64,000 nucleotides of DNA from Marinobacter subterrani (GCF_001045555.1 NZ_LFBU01000001.1:2666001-2730000); one strand, 5' to 3'; counted from the stretch's first letter, positions 18,598 to 29,112 are shown. Notes: generated by a model not told the origin, from the sequence alone. Made by a program: numbers and translations.

Positions 18598-21048
18598 ATG
18601 AATGACGACCCAAGCAAAGATTCACTTGAGGAATTCGAAGAGGACGTGACCGAATACATTGGCAAGGACGAGCACAGCAAGAGCCTCGCCCTGCCGCAAC
18701 AGATGATGCCCCGGCGGATGTATGTTCTGCCGGTGTCCAATCGCCCGTTCTTTCCGGCCCAGGTACAGCCTGTGATGGTGAACCAGAACCCGTGGCAGGA
18801 AACTCTCAAACGAGTGGGTGAAACCGACCACCGGGTGTTGGGCATCTGCTTTGTGGAAAACGAGGAGGCCGAAGACGGCATACCCGCCAGCGAACAGCTG
18901 AAGACCACCGGCTGTGCCGTGCGCGTTCACCACGCCCAGAACGAGAGTGGCAAGATCCAGTTCATTGCTCAGGGCCTGCAACGCTTCCGGATTGTCCAGT
19001 GGTTACGCCGCAAGCCTCCCTACCTGGTGGAGGTTGAATACCCGGCCGAGCCGGAAGAAGATTCCGACGAGCTCAAGGCCTACACCCTGGCCATCATCAG
19101 CGCGATCAAGGAATTGCTGCGCACCAATCCGCTGTATGGCGAGGAGGTGAAGCAATACCTGTCCCGCTTCGGGCCAGAGGACAGCTCACCGCTGGCCGAT
19201 TTCGGCGCTTCCATGACCAGCGCTCCCGGCCGTGAATTGCAGGACGTGCTCGATACCGTGCCCCTGTTGCGCCGCATGGAAAAGGTATTGCTGCTGATGC
19301 GCAAGGAGCAGGAAGTGGCGCGGCTGCAGTCGGAAATCAGCGAGGAGGTCAACGCCAAGGTGCAGAAGCACCAGCGGGAGTTTTTCCTGAAAGAGCAGCT
19401 CAAGGTCATCCAGCGCGAACTGGGCATGGCCAAGGACGACAAGACCGCGGATGTGGAGCGGTTCGAGGAGCGGATGGCGCATCTGGATCCGCCCGAAGCC
19501 GTGCGCGAGCGCTTCAACGATGAAGTCCAGAAGCTGCAGGTGCTGGAACAGGGCTCGCCGGAATACGGCGTTACCCGCAATTACCTCGACTGGCTGACCC
19601 AAGTGCCCTGGGGCGTGCACTCCGAGGACCATTTCGATCTGGCCGAAGCCCGCCGCATCCTGGACCGGGACCACGATGGCCTGGACGATGTCAAAGACCG
19701 CATCGTCGAGTTTCTGGCCGAAGGGACCTTCAAGGGCGAAGTGAGCGGCTCCATCCTGTTGCTGGTAGGCCCGCCGGGGGTAGGCAAAACCTCTATCGGC
19801 CACTCCGTCGCCGATGCCCTGGGCCGGAAGTTCTATCGCTTCAGCGTCGGCGGCATGCGTGACGAGGCTGAAATCAAGGGTCACCGCCGCACCTACATCG
19901 GAGCCATGCCGGGCAAGTTTGTCCAGGCGCTGAAGGATTCGAAAGTGGCGAACCCGGTGATCATGCTGGACGAGATCGACAAGATCGGCGCCTCCTACCA
20001 GGGTGATCCGGCGTCAGCGCTGCTCGAAACCCTGGACCCGGAACAGAACCGGGAGTTCCTGGATCACTACCTGGATGTCCGCATGGACCTGTCCAAGGTA
20101 TTGTTTATCTGCACCGCGAACCAGTTGGATACGATACCCAGGCCACTGCTGGACCGGATGGATGTGATCCGCCTGTCCGGTTACATCGGGGAAGAAAAAC
20201 TGGCCATCGCCAAGCATCACCTGCTGCCAAGGTTGCTGAAACGGGCGGGCCTCCTGAAAAAGCAGTTCAATATCACCGACGCCGCCATCCGGCAGGTGAT
20301 CGAAGGCTATGCCCGGGAATCCGGTGTACGGAATCTTGAAAAGCTACTGCACAAGATCCTGCGCAAAGGCATCGTTAAACTGCTGGAAAATCCGGGCCAT
20401 CCGGTAAAGGTGGGCGTTGCCGACCTGCAAGCCTACTTGGGCCAGCCCTCATTCCGCAAAGAGAAGTCGCTCCGGGGTACCGGCGTGGTCACAGGCCTCG
20501 CCTGGACCGCCATGGGCGGCGCCACACTCAGCATCGAGGCGTCACGTATCCACAGCTCCCAGCGCGGCTTCAAACTGACAGGTCAGCTCGGGGATGTGAT
20601 GAAAGAGTCCGCCGAAATTGCCTACAGCTACGTGTCGTCCAACCTCAAGCGCTTCAGGGGCGACCCGACCTTTTTCGACAAGTCGTTCGTGCATCTGCAT
20701 GTGCCTGAGGGGGCCACGCCGAAAGACGGCCCCAGCGCCGGTGTCACCATGGCCACCGCCCTGCTGTCCATCGCCCGGAAGGAAGCACCGCAGCAGAATC
20801 TCGCCATGACCGGCGAGCTGACACTGACCGGCCAGGTACTACCCGTGGGTGGTATCCGAGAAAAGGTGATTGCCGCCCGGCGCCAGAAAATCGGCAACCT
20901 GATCCTGCCGGAGGCAAACCGGGGAGATTACGAGGAACTGCCGGACTACCTGAAGGAAGGCCTGACGGTGAATTTTGCCAAACACTATAACGATGTGTTT
21001 CAGGCATGCTTCGCCAACAAACCCCGGAAAGGCTCCAGCGTCCACTGA
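18598..21048 (+). CDS. asrA: ATP-dependent Lon-family protease, AsrA-like
   Basis: An 816-residue Lon-type protease: N-terminal substrate domain (~45-240), coiled-coil region, AAA+ domain with Walker A GPPGVGKT at 391-398 and Walker B VIMLDEIDK, and a C-terminal peptidase with the catalytic Ser713 in PKDGPSAG and Lys756 in GIREKV. The dyad is complete. The N-terminus (LALPQQMMPRRMYVLPVSNRPFFPAQVQPV) resembles the second Lon of Pseudomonas, AsrA (from memory), linked to the aminoglycoside and heat-shock response, more than canonical Lon next to clpX. It stands alone, divergent from cnoX. Confidence 0.88.
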   Translation: MNDDPSKDSLEEFEEDVTEYIGKDEHSKSLALPQQMMPRRMYVLPVSNRPFFPAQVQPVMVNQNPWQETLKRVGETDHRVLGICFVENEEAEDGIPASEQLKTTGCAVRVHHAQNESGKIQFIAQGLQRFRIVQWLRRKPPYLVEVEYPAEPEEDSDELKAYTLAIISAIKELLRTNPLYGEEVKQYLSRFGPEDSSPLADFGASMTSAPGRELQDVLDTVPLLRRMEKVLLLMRKEQEVARLQSEISEEVNAKVQKHQREFFLKEQLKVIQRELGMAKDDKTADVERFEERMAHLDPPEAVRERFNDEVQKLQVLEQGSPEYGVTRNYLDWLTQVPWGVHSEDHFDLAEARRILDRDHDGLDDVKDRIVEFLAEGTFKGEVSGSILLLVGPPGVGKTSIGHSVADALGRKFYRFSVGGMRDEAEIKGHRRTYIGAMPGKFVQALKDSKVANPVIMLDEIDKIGASYQGDPASALLETLDPEQNREFLDHYLDVRMDLSKVLFICTANQLDTIPRPLLDRMDVIRLSGYIGEEKLAIAKHHLLPRLLKRAGLLKKQFNITDAAIRQVIEGYARESGVRNLEKLLHKILRKGIVKLLENPGHPVKVGVADLQAYLGQPSFRKEKSLRGTGVVTGLAWTAMGGATLSIEASRIHSSQRGFKLTGQLGDVMKESAEIAYSYVSSNLKRFRGDPTFFDKSFVHLHVPEGATPKDGPSAGVTMATALLSIARKEAPQQNLAMTGELTLTGQVLPVGGIREKVIAARRQKIGNLILPEANRGDYEELPDYLKEGLTVNFAKHYNDVFQACFANKPRKGSSVH

Positions 21049-21191
21049 ATTAAATGGTGTAACGAGTGGGCGATAACGTTGACGCCCACTGGGCTCTTGT
21101 CTTTACTCGATCTGACACTGACGGAAAAGTAACCGGCGGGCGGACTCGGAATTGCCGGCTCCTGCTCGCTGGTGAAGAGAGCCTAACGACA

Positions 21192-22451
21192 ATGAACACA
21201 AAAGCCTCGATGCTGTGCGTGGCCGCTGGCCTCGCGATCGTCCCTTACGCCCATAGCCAGTCTGACAGCACACTCAAAACACTGGGCAATTTCCAGACCA
21301 CCGGAAAAGCCGAATTCACCGTCATCGACCAGAACAGCGACAGAGCCGACGCCATCCGCAAAACCCTGGAAACGATCCGGTTACCGGAAGGCTTTGAGAT
21401 CAGCCTGTATGCACGGGTTCCGGATGCCCGCCACATGGCAGTCGGGCCCCAGGGCGTGGTGACCTTTGTCGGCACCCGGAAAACCGAGGTCTGGGCAGTA
21501 ATCGACCAGGACAAAGACCGGATTGCTGATGAAGTGAAAAACTTTGCGCCCTCGCTCGCCAAGGCAGTGCCGAATGGCCCCTGCTTCTCATCGGACGGCG
21601 TGCTTTACATCGCCGAGCAGAACCGGGTACTGGCCTATCCGGCCGCCGAGTCCTTCTATAAAGGGGGCGATGTGATGGCCTACGAGGTGATTCCCCGGGG
21701 CACGCTGATCCCGAAACAGTTCGTGAGCTACAACCATACCGCCCGGGTCTGCGATATCGGGCCGGACGACAAGCTGTACATCTCGCTGGGCCAACCCTAT
21801 AACGTGACCCCGCCGGAATACATCGATACCTTCGGAAAACTCGGGATTGGCGGCATTATCCGGCTCAATCGGGACGGCACCGGACGCGAGGTGTACACCC
21901 GAGGGATCCGCAACTCGGTCGGCCAGGACTTCCACCCCACCACCGGCGACCTCTGGTTCACCGACAACCAGGTGGATGGTATGGGAGATGACATTCCTCC
22001 CGGTGAAATCAACCGGCAAACGGCCATGGGCCAGCACTTTGGCTACCCCTGGTATGGTGGAGGCGATGTCCGCACCAATGAATACAAGGGTGAGAAGGTG
22101 CCGGTGGAGGTGGTATTCCCGGTTTCCGAGACCGTGGCCCATGCCGCCGACCTGGGAATGATGTTCTACACCGGAGATATGTTCCCGAAACCGTACCAGG
22201 GCGGCATTTTCTCGGCTCAGCACGGCTCCTGGAACCGGACGACACCCATCGGCGCCCGGGTGATGTTCACGCCGGTGGATGCCGACGGCAACATTGCCGG
22301 GGAAACCGTGCCCTTCGCGGAGGGCTGGCTGGCTGACAACGGCGAGTATCTGGGCCGGCCGGTGGATGTGGCGCAGCTCAAGGATGGTTCACTGCTGGTC
22401 TCTGACGACCTGGCGGGCGCCGTCTACCGGATTGCCTACACCGGGCCCTGA
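21192..22451 (+). CDS. PQQ-dependent sugar (sorbosone/glucose) dehydrogenase family protein
   Basis: A 419-residue secreted protein. ATG at 21192 gives MNTKASMLCVAAGLAIVPYAHSQ, a signal peptide likely cut after SQ; a longer frame from 21066 has no export signal. The mature part has six-bladed propeller features of the soluble glucose/sorbosone dehydrogenases: FEISLYARVPDARHMAVGP, YISLGQPYNV, TRGIRNSVGQDFHPTTGDLWFTDNQVDG, and SAQHGSWNRT near the end. It probably oxidises a sugar or aldose in the periplasm with PQQ, but the substrate is not readable and PQQ binding is inferred from family. Confidence 0.84.
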   Translation: MNTKASMLCVAAGLAIVPYAHSQSDSTLKTLGNFQTTGKAEFTVIDQNSDRADAIRKTLETIRLPEGFEISLYARVPDARHMAVGPQGVVTFVGTRKTEVWAVIDQDKDRIADEVKNFAPSLAKAVPNGPCFSSDGVLYIAEQNRVLAYPAAESFYKGGDVMAYEVIPRGTLIPKQFVSYNHTARVCDIGPDDKLYISLGQPYNVTPPEYIDTFGKLGIGGIIRLNRDGTGREVYTRGIRNSVGQDFHPTTGDLWFTDNQVDGMGDDIPPGEINRQTAMGQHFGYPWYGGGDVRTNEYKGEKVPVEVVFPVSETVAHAADLGMMFYTGDMFPKPYQGGIFSAQHGSWNRTTPIGARVMFTPVDADGNIAGETVPFAEGWLADNGEYLGRPVDVAQLKDGSLLVSDDLAGAVYRIAYTGP

Positions 22452-22463
22452 CTTCCTTCTCTT

Positions 22464-22958
22464 TCAGGCCTTTTCCTTCCAACCATCGTCCTTCAGTACC
22501 GACCCCACTGTCAGCACCGGCGAGGCATCAATATCGTCGGCATCCATCATGTTGGCCACCCGCTGCAGCGAGGCCAGAATCATGGTCTGCTCCCACTCCG
22601 CAAGGCTCTGGAATTTCTGGATGAAATCCTCCTGCAGCGGATTTGGCGCCCTGGCAAGGAGCTCTGCGCCCTCGTCAGTCAGATGGGCATGCACCTTGCG
22701 CTTGTCCTGTGTGCTGCGTACCCGGTAGACCAGCTTGCGGTGCTCAAGGCGGTCCAGAATCGTTGTCACCGTCGCCTGGCTGAGGCTCACCTTGTCAGCA
22801 ATCGTGCCGATGGTGACTTCACCAAGGTCCCGAATCGTTCTCATGATCAGCAACTGCGGGCCGGTAAGCCCGGCGTGTTTGCTGAGGCGTTTGGAGTGCA
22901 GGTCGGTTGCCCGGATTACCCGCCGAAGTGCCACCAGTACGTCTTCATAACTGTTCAC
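22464..22958 (-). CDS. MarR family transcriptional regulator
   Basis: A 164-residue MarR protein with winged HTH at about residues 35-100 (LGEVTIGTIADKVSLSQATVTTILDRLE, then the wing RVRSTQDKRKV). The block LHSKRLSKHAGLTGPQLLIM and the short C-terminal tail resemble the EctR/CosR group that controls compatible-solute genes in marine bacteria. This is from memory and unverified. No ectoine genes are in the window. It is divergent from the membrane TPR gene and convergent with the sugar dehydrogenase. Confidence 0.88.
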   Translation of the reverse strand: MNSYEDVLVALRRVIRATDLHSKRLSKHAGLTGPQLLIMRTIRDLGEVTIGTIADKVSLSQATVTTILDRLEHRKLVYRVRSTQDKRKVHAHLTDEGAELLARAPNPLQEDFIQKFQSLAEWEQTMILASLQRVANMMDADDIDASPVLTVGSVLKDDGWKEKA

Positions 22959-23118
22959 AGCCTTACCCCGACTCGGAAATCAATAATTTGTTTATACCAC
23001 TAACTATTAGAGGTCTTTGCACCGAAGAATGCAAGTCAGGGAGAACCCCTGCAGTTTTTTTGCCAGACACTATGCTAAGGTTCTGGATTTTTACCAGACC
23101 GAAAACGGAATCAGCATC

Positions 23119-24075
23119 ATGAGCAATCGATTCTTTCGCCGGCTCCTGCCGTTTCTGGGCCCATTGCGCACCGGTGTTGCCCTTGGCCTGATGACGGTGG
23201 CAGGCGCTGCATTCGCCCAGGGCACGAATGAGCCACCCCCCAATGAACAAGACATTACCTCGGAAGACGTGGCCGCAACGCTCTCCGATCTGAAAGAGCC
23301 GATGTATACCCCGTTTATCGAGCTGTACCTGCTTGAAGAAACCAAGGCTCTGCGCAAGGAAATGATGAATACCCGCGCCGAGCTGATTGAAAAGGTGGTG
23401 GACAAGGAGCTGTCCGTTGCTGACAAGACCATGTCCTACGCCACCGACACGGTCACTTACTTCTTTTACCTGATAGCAGGCGCCACCTCCATCCTGGTGG
23501 TCATCGGCTGGAACTCTATCCGGGACATGCGCAACCAGCTCACCAGCCTGGCCGAGAAGCGGGTGAACGAACTGGTGGTGGAGTACGAAACCCGCCTTGA
23601 GTTCATTGAAGACCAATTGAGGCAGAAATCCGACATCATCCAACAGAACCAGGCCGAGATTGAACGCACCAATGAAGTGCATTCCCTGTGGCTGAAGGCC
23701 AGCCAGGAAACCTCCCAGCAGAACAAGATCGCCGCCTACGACACCATCCTGGACCTGCGCCCGGATGACGTGGAGGCACTGAGCTATAAGGCGGACGCGG
23801 TCCTGGAGATGCAGGAGCCGCTGTGGGCCATCAGCCTGTGCCAGCGGGCCCTGAAACTGGCACCGGATAATGGCCATGCGCACTACCAGCTCGCCTGTGC
23901 CTACGCCGAGATCGGCCGCTGGGATGACGCCGTCAGCACCCTGCAAAAAGCCATTGATATCTCCGAGGCATACCGTGACGACGCCTCTGTGGACGTCAGT
24001 TTCGAGCAGCTTCGGGATCACGACAGCTTCCGTGCCCTGGTGTTTCCGGATCAGGACGACGGGACCGATGCTTGA
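23119..24075 (+). CDS. Membrane-anchored TPR protein
   Basis: A 318-residue protein. ATG at 23119 (MSNRFFRRLLPFLGPLRTGVAL) gives a signal sequence ending AAFAQ; the upstream in-frame ATG at 23017 would add an unlikely 34 residues. A second hydrophobic segment (~TYFFYLIAGATSILVVIGW, residues ~113-131) is followed by a predicted coiled coil (LAEKRVNELVVEYETRLEFIEDQLRQ) and TPR-like repeats (AYDTILDLRPDDVEALSYKADAVLEM; LCQRALKLAPDNGHAHYQLACAYAEIGRWDDAV). It probably has a scaffolding role at the inner membrane. No specific function can be assigned. Confidence 0.75.
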   Translation: MSNRFFRRLLPFLGPLRTGVALGLMTVAGAAFAQGTNEPPPNEQDITSEDVAATLSDLKEPMYTPFIELYLLEETKALRKEMMNTRAELIEKVVDKELSVADKTMSYATDTVTYFFYLIAGATSILVVIGWNSIRDMRNQLTSLAEKRVNELVVEYETRLEFIEDQLRQKSDIIQQNQAEIERTNEVHSLWLKASQETSQQNKIAAYDTILDLRPDDVEALSYKADAVLEMQEPLWAISLCQRALKLAPDNGHAHYQLACAYAEIGRWDDAVSTLQKAIDISEAYRDDASVDVSFEQLRDHDSFRALVFPDQDDGTDA

Positions 24076-24149
24076 CAAGCCGCGGGGTGTAGTGTTTGTT
24101 TAACCATCTGAGAACATAAGAATAACCCTGAACACACAGGATAGACCTA

Positions 24150-25262
24150 ATGAAAACGTCAATTAAGAAACTGGTAACCGCTGTCAGCACCACCGTCGCC
24201 CTGATGGGCGCCGGCCACGCCGCCGCCGAAATCAAGATCGGCATCGCCGGCCCCATGACCGGCCCCGTCGCCCAGTATGGTGACATGCAGTTTTCCGGCG
24301 CCCGCATGGCCATCGAGCAGATCAACGCCAATGGCGGCGTGATGGGGGAGGAACTGGTCGGCGTTGAATACGATGACGTCTGCGATCCCAAGCAGGCCGT
24401 CAGTGTCGCCAACAGCCTGGTCAACGATGGCGTCCGCTTTGTCGTCGGCCATCTGTGTTCCAGCTCCACCCAGCCTGCTTCTGACATTTATGAGGACGAA
24501 GGCGTCCTTATGATCACACCGGCCTCCACCAGCCCCGCAATCACCGACCGTGGTTACGAGCTGGTGTTCCGCACCATCGGCCTGGACAGCATGCAGGGCC
24601 CGGTGGCCGCGAATTACCTGGCCAGCCTGAACCCCGGGCGCGTGGCCATCATCCACGACAAGCAGCAGTATGGTGAAGGCATTGCCACCGCCGTGCGGGA
24701 TACTCTTAAAGAAAAGGGCGTGGAAATCGCCATGTTTGAGGGCATCACCGCAGGCAGCAAGGACTTCTCTGCCCTGGTAAGCAAGCTCAAGCAGGCCGAT
24801 GTCGATTACGTCTACTACGGCGGCTATCATCCCGAACTGGGCCTGATTCTCCGTCAGGCACGCCAGGCCGGGCTGGAAGCCACGTTCATGGGCCCTGAAG
24901 GTGTGGGCAACAAAGACATCAACACCATCGCCGGCGAAGCCGCGGAAGGCTTGCTGGTGACTCTGCCGCCGGCCTTTGACCAGAAAGCCGAGAACCAGGA
25001 ACTGGTTAAAGCATTCGAAACCAAAGGCGAAGACCCTTCCGGCCCGTTCGTGCTGACGTCCTACACAGCGGTGCAGCTCATCGCGGAAGGCATTGAGAAA
25101 GCACAATCCACGGATCCGTTCGAAGTGGCTGAAGCCCTGCGCAGTGGCACCTTCCAGACACCCATTGGCACTGTCGAGTACGACAAGGCCGGTGACCTGA
25201 AGTCCTTCGACTTCGTTGTCTACGAATGGCATTCAGATGGAAGCAAAACTCCGTTAAAATGA
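24150..25262 (+). CDS. livK: Branched-chain amino acid ABC transporter, periplasmic binding protein
   Basis: A 370-residue type I periplasmic binding protein. The signal peptide MKTSIKKLVTAVSTTVAL runs to AAA-EIKIG. LivJ/BraC family features are GIAGPMTGPVAQYGDMQFSGARMAIEQIN, VVGHLCSSSTQPASDIYEDEGVLMITPAS and YYGGYHPELGLILRQAR. It captures Leu/Ile/Val (and often Ala/Thr in this family) for the permease encoded downstream. It is followed by a terminator-like hairpin, which would make it more abundant than the membrane parts. Confidence 0.95.
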   Translation: MKTSIKKLVTAVSTTVALMGAGHAAAEIKIGIAGPMTGPVAQYGDMQFSGARMAIEQINANGGVMGEELVGVEYDDVCDPKQAVSVANSLVNDGVRFVVGHLCSSSTQPASDIYEDEGVLMITPASTSPAITDRGYELVFRTIGLDSMQGPVAANYLASLNPGRVAIIHDKQQYGEGIATAVRDTLKEKGVEIAMFEGITAGSKDFSALVSKLKQADVDYVYYGGYHPELGLILRQARQAGLEATFMGPEGVGNKDINTIAGEAAEGLLVTLPPAFDQKAENQELVKAFETKGEDPSGPFVLTSYTAVQLIAEGIEKAQSTDPFEVAEALRSGTFQTPIGTVEYDKAGDLKSFDFVVYEWHSDGSKTPLK

Positions 25263-25295
25263 GCCGACATCGTTAAAAAACGGTAATATTGAGAG

Positions 25296-25332
25296 CACCT
25301 TCTCACCGCGATCCGGGAGAAGGTGTTTTTCT
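25296..25332 (+). terminator. Intercistronic terminator/attenuator between livK and livH
   Basis: Stem CACCTTCTC (25296-25304) / GAGAAGGTG (25317-25325) followed by TTTTTCT. Partial termination here would give a high ratio of binding protein to permease. Confidence 0.8.
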
Positions 25333-25424
25333 AGGCTCCTGTTGATCCTTCCCCGCTGGCGGACCGGTTATCCCGGGCTGTGCAGTGAGGTCGCGTAGGG
25401 GGCAGGCTTTCGGAGTTACAAACA

Positions 25425-26351
25425 ATGTCAGAAGCTTCCCTGTATTTTATCCAGCAGATTATCAACGGACTGACAATCGGCAGCGCCTATGCGCTGATCG
25501 CCATCGGTTATACGATGGTTTACGGCATCATCGGCATGATCAACTTTGCCCATGGTGAGATCTACATGATCGGTGCCTATACCGCACTGATTGCCATTAC
25601 CGGCCTGGCAACCCTCGGGGTAAGCTGGCTGCCACTGATCCTGATCGTTGCACTGGTGTGTGCGGTGATTGTGTCCAGTGCCATGGGCTGGGCGGTGGAA
25701 AGGGTGGCCTACCGGCCGGTTCGGGGTCGCCACCGGCTGATCCCACTGATTTCCGCCATCGGCATGTCCATCTTCCTGCAGAACTACGTTCATCTCGCAC
25801 AAGGCTCACGCAACGTCGGCTTCCCCCTGCTGATTCAGGGCGGCTTTGACTTTGGGGCAGAAGATACCTTCCAGGGTTCTATCTCCTACATGCAGATGAC
25901 GGTCTTCGCCACCACGCTGGTCTGCATGACGGCCCTGTCCCTGTTCATCTCCCGCTCACGCCTTGGCCGGGCCTGCCGGGCCGTGGCCCAGGACCTGGGC
26001 ATGGCGAACCTGCTGGGCATTGATACCAACCGCATCATCGCCGCCACCTTCGTGATCGGGGCGGCGCTGGCGGCGGTCGCCGGGCTTTTGCTGGGCATGT
26101 ACTACGGCTCCATCGACCCGCTGTTTGGCTTTATCGCCGGCCTCAAGGCCTTTACCGCCGCCGTTCTGGGTGGCATTGGAAGCATCCCTGGCGCCATGCT
26201 CGGCGGGCTTATCCTGGGGGTATCCGAGAGCATGACGTCCGGCTACCTGAGTGGTGCCTACAAAGACGTCGTCTCGTTTGGCCTGCTCATACTGATTCTG
26301 CTGTTCAAACCCACCGGCCTGCTCGGCAAACCGGAGGTTGAGAAGATCTGA
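25425..26351 (+). CDS. livH: Branched-chain amino acid ABC transporter permease LivH
   Basis: A 308-residue inner-membrane permease with about eight hydrophobic segments. The family opening is [27 protein letters not shown]; the C-terminal half has the EAA-like loop region [19 protein letters not shown]. It forms the channel with LivM. GGAG precedes the ATG. Its TGA stop overlaps the livM ATG by 1 bp (TGATG), so the two are translationally coupled. Confidence 0.95.
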   Translation: MSEASLYFIQQIINGLTIGSAYALIAIGYTMVYGIIGMINFAHGEIYMIGAYTALIAITGLATLGVSWLPLILIVALVCAVIVSSAMGWAVERVAYRPVRGRHRLIPLISAIGMSIFLQNYVHLAQGSRNVGFPLLIQGGFDFGAEDTFQGSISYMQMTVFATTLVCMTALSLFISRSRLGRACRAVAQDLGMANLLGIDTNRIIAATFVIGAALAAVAGLLLGMYYGSIDPLFGFIAGLKAFTAAVLGGIGSIPGAMLGGLILGVSESMTSGYLSGAYKDVVSFGLLILILLFKPTGLLGKPEVEKI

Positions 26352-27622
26352 TGGCTGCCCAAAATTTGAAACATGCGCTCTTCTGCGCTGTGATCACCCT
26401 GATTATTTCCTACCCGATTCTCGGGTTTAACCTGGTGGCCCATGGCATTGACGTCACCCTCACCGGCGCCCAGGCTTCCACCATCGTGATGGTTTTTCTG
26501 GCCGCCAGCGTGGTCTTCCTGTTCCAGCTGTTCCGTGACCACATCATGGCAACACTGAAGAGCATCCCGAATCCGCTGCCAGAGAGCCAGAAAGCACCGA
26601 TGGCGGAAAACAAGCGGGCGAAAATCGAGTCCTGGGTGATTACCGGGATTGTAGTGCTTGCCCTGTTCTGGCCGTTCTTCGTGTCACGGGGCTCGGTTGA
26701 TCTGGCAACCCTGGTACTCATCTACATCATGCTGGCACTCGGTCTGAATGTGGTGGTTGGCCTGGCAGGCCTGCTGGATCTGGGTTATGTCGCCTTCTAT
26801 GCCGTCGGCGCGTACACCTTTGCACTGCTTTCCGAGTACTACGGCATTTCCTTCTGGATGGCATTGCCCATCGGGGCAATGCTTGCAGCCCTGTTTGGCC
26901 TGGTATTGGGGTTCCCGGTGTTGCGGCTGCGGGGCGACTACCTGGCAATCGTTACTCTCGGTTTTGGCGAGATTATCCGCATCCTGCTCAACAACTGGAC
27001 CAGCCTGACCGGCGGTCCCAACGGCATAGGGGGCATCCCCGAACCCACGCTGTTCGGCATGGAGTTCGGCCGCCGGGTCAAGGAAGAGGGCAACGTCTCC
27101 TTCCATGAAACCTTCGGCATCGCCTACAGTGGCGAAGACAAGGTGATCTTCCTCTACCTGATTGCCCTGATGCTGGCGGTTTTCACGGCGCTGATCATCC
27201 GGCGCTTCATGCGCATGCCGGTAGGCCGCGCCTGGGAAGCATTGCGGGAGGATGAAATCGCGGCTCGCTCGCTGGGCCTGAACCGGACCGCTGTCAAGCT
27301 CACCGCTTTTACCATCGGGGCGTTCTTCGCCGGCTTTGCCGGCACGGTGTTCGCCTCCAAGCAGGGGTTTATCAGCCCTGAATCCTTCGTTTTCCTGGAA
27401 TCGGCCATCGTCCTGGCCATCGTGGTACTCGGGGGCATGGGTTCCCAGCTCGGTGTGATTCTGGCGGCGATTGCCGTCACTATCCTGCCGGAACTGGCCC
27501 GTGAGTTTTCCGAATACCGCATGCTGATCTTCGGCGCCGCCATGGTGCTGATGATGGTCTGGCGCCCCCAGGGCCTGCTGCCCATGCGCCGCATTCATAT
27601 TGAACTGAACAAGCAGGAGTGA
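26351..27622 (+). CDS. livM: Branched-chain amino acid ABC transporter permease LivM
   Basis: A 423-residue permease, with the N-terminal extension typical of proteobacterial LivM (residues ~1-100, two hydrophobic segments plus a polar linker). The core carries [31 protein letters not shown] and [25 protein letters not shown], the conserved LivM blocks. It partners LivH. livG starts 6 bp later. Confidence 0.95.
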   Translation: MAAQNLKHALFCAVITLIISYPILGFNLVAHGIDVTLTGAQASTIVMVFLAASVVFLFQLFRDHIMATLKSIPNPLPESQKAPMAENKRAKIESWVITGIVVLALFWPFFVSRGSVDLATLVLIYIMLALGLNVVVGLAGLLDLGYVAFYAVGAYTFALLSEYYGISFWMALPIGAMLAALFGLVLGFPVLRLRGDYLAIVTLGFGEIIRILLNNWTSLTGGPNGIGGIPEPTLFGMEFGRRVKEEGNVSFHETFGIAYSGEDKVIFLYLIALMLAVFTALIIRRFMRMPVGRAWEALREDEIAARSLGLNRTAVKLTAFTIGAFFAGFAGTVFASKQGFISPESFVFLESAIVLAIVVLGGMGSQLGVILAAIAVTILPELAREFSEYRMLIFGAAMVLMMVWRPQGLLPMRRIHIELNKQE

Positions 27623-27628
27623 CGGACG

Positions 27629-28384
27629 ATGCTTGAAGTACAGAATCTGTCCATGCGCTTTGGCGGCCTGCTGGCAGTAGACCAGGTGTCCCTGGACGTT
27701 CAGGAACGGGAAATTGTATCCATTATCGGCCCCAACGGAGCTGGAAAAACCACAGTATTCAACTGCATGAGTGGCTTCTACACGCCGACCGGCGGCAAGA
27801 TACTGTTTGAGGGCGCCGAGATTCAGGGCAAGCCCGATCACAAGATCTCACGGCTGGGTATGGTTCGCACCTTCCAGCATGTGCGCCTGTTTAGCCAGAT
27901 GACCGTGGTGGAGAACCTGCTGGTGGCACAACACCGGCACCTGAACACTAACCTGATTTCTGGCCTGCTGAAGACCCCCGATTACCGGAAAAGGGAACAA
28001 AAATCCCTGGACCGGGCGGCCTACTGGCTCGACCGCGTGGGCCTGCTGGATCTGGCCAACCGGGAAGCCGGTAACCTGGCCTACGGACAGCAGAGGCGCC
28101 TGGAAATCGCCCGCTGCATGGTCACCGAACCCAGGCTGCTGATGCTCGACGAGCCGGCTGCCGGCCTCAACCCGGCGGAAACCAAGGAACTCAACAGGCT
28201 GATTGTCAGCCTGAAAGAGGATTACAACGTTTCCGTTGTGCTGATTGAGCACGACATGAGCCTGGTAATGGATATCTCCGACCGCATTGTTGTCATCAAC
28301 CAGGGGCGCCCCCTGGCCAGTGGCACGCCGGAGGAAATCCGCCAGAACGACGACGTGATCAAAGCCTATCTGGGCGAGGCCTGA
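27629..28384 (+). CDS. livG: Branched-chain amino acid ABC transporter ATPase LivG
   Basis: A 251-residue ABC ATPase. Walker A is GPNGAGKTT at ~35-43, the signature is the atypical NLAYGQQRRLE common in LivG, and Walker B is LLMLDEPAAGLNP. It couples ATP hydrolysis to uptake with LivF. It is the fourth gene of the livKHMGF unit. Confidence 0.96.
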   Translation: MLEVQNLSMRFGGLLAVDQVSLDVQEREIVSIIGPNGAGKTTVFNCMSGFYTPTGGKILFEGAEIQGKPDHKISRLGMVRTFQHVRLFSQMTVVENLLVAQHRHLNTNLISGLLKTPDYRKREQKSLDRAAYWLDRVGLLDLANREAGNLAYGQQRRLEIARCMVTEPRLLMLDEPAAGLNPAETKELNRLIVSLKEDYNVSVVLIEHDMSLVMDISDRIVVINQGRPLASGTPEEIRQNDDVIKAYLGEA

Positions 28385-28393
28385 GGGAAAATC

Positions 28394-29095
28394 ATGCTAG
28401 TACTAGAAGATGTTCATACCCATTACGGCAAGATCGAGGCCTTGCACGGGGTTTCAGTCGAGGTAAAAAAAGGCGAGATCGTTTCGCTGATTGGCGCCAA
28501 CGGCGCGGGCAAAACCACACTCCTGATGACCGTGTGCGGCAATCCCCAGGCCAGCTCTGGCCGGGTTATCCTGAACGACCGGGATATCACCCGGGACCCC
28601 ACCTCCCAGATCATGCGCTCGGGCATTGCCATCGTTCCGGAGGGTCGCCGGATCTTTTCCGGCCTCACGGTGGAGGAAAACCTGCAGATGGGCGGGTTCT
28701 TCAATACCAAGTCGGAAATCCGCAAGAGCCAGGACCACGTTTACCAGCTCTTTCCCCGCCTCAAGGAGCGTGAGCACCAGCGGGCCGGCACCATGTCCGG
28801 GGGTGAGCAGCAGATGCTCGCCATCGGGCGGGCGCTGATGAGCAAGCCGAACATGATCATCCTTGATGAGCCCTCCCTTGGCCTGGCGCCACTGGTGATC
28901 AAGCAGATCTTCGAGATCATCGGCCACCTGCGCGAGGAAGGCATCACGGTTTTCCTGGTTGAGCAGAACGCCCACCAGGCACTGAATTTGGCCGACCGGG
29001 GTTACGTGCTGGAAACCGGGAAGATTCGCCTGCACGATACCGGCAAGAACCTGCTGGCCAATCCGGATGTCCAGAATGCCTATCTGGGCGGTTGA
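28394..29095 (+). CDS. livF: Branched-chain amino acid ABC transporter ATPase LivF
   Basis: A 233-residue ABC ATPase. Walker A is GANGAGKTT, the signature TMSGGEQQML, and Walker B MIILDEPSLGLAP. It heterodimerises with LivG. It starts 9 bp after livG and ends the operon with a strong terminator. Confidence 0.96.
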   Translation: MLVLEDVHTHYGKIEALHGVSVEVKKGEIVSLIGANGAGKTTLLMTVCGNPQASSGRVILNDRDITRDPTSQIMRSGIAIVPEGRRIFSGLTVEENLQMGGFFNTKSEIRKSQDHVYQLFPRLKEREHQRAGTMSGGEQQMLAIGRALMSKPNMIILDEPSLGLAPLVIKQIFEIIGHLREEGITVFLVEQNAHQALNLADRGYVLETGKIRLHDTGKNLLANPDVQNAYLGG

Positions 29096-29112
29096 GTAGC
29101 CACCCCCTTGAA

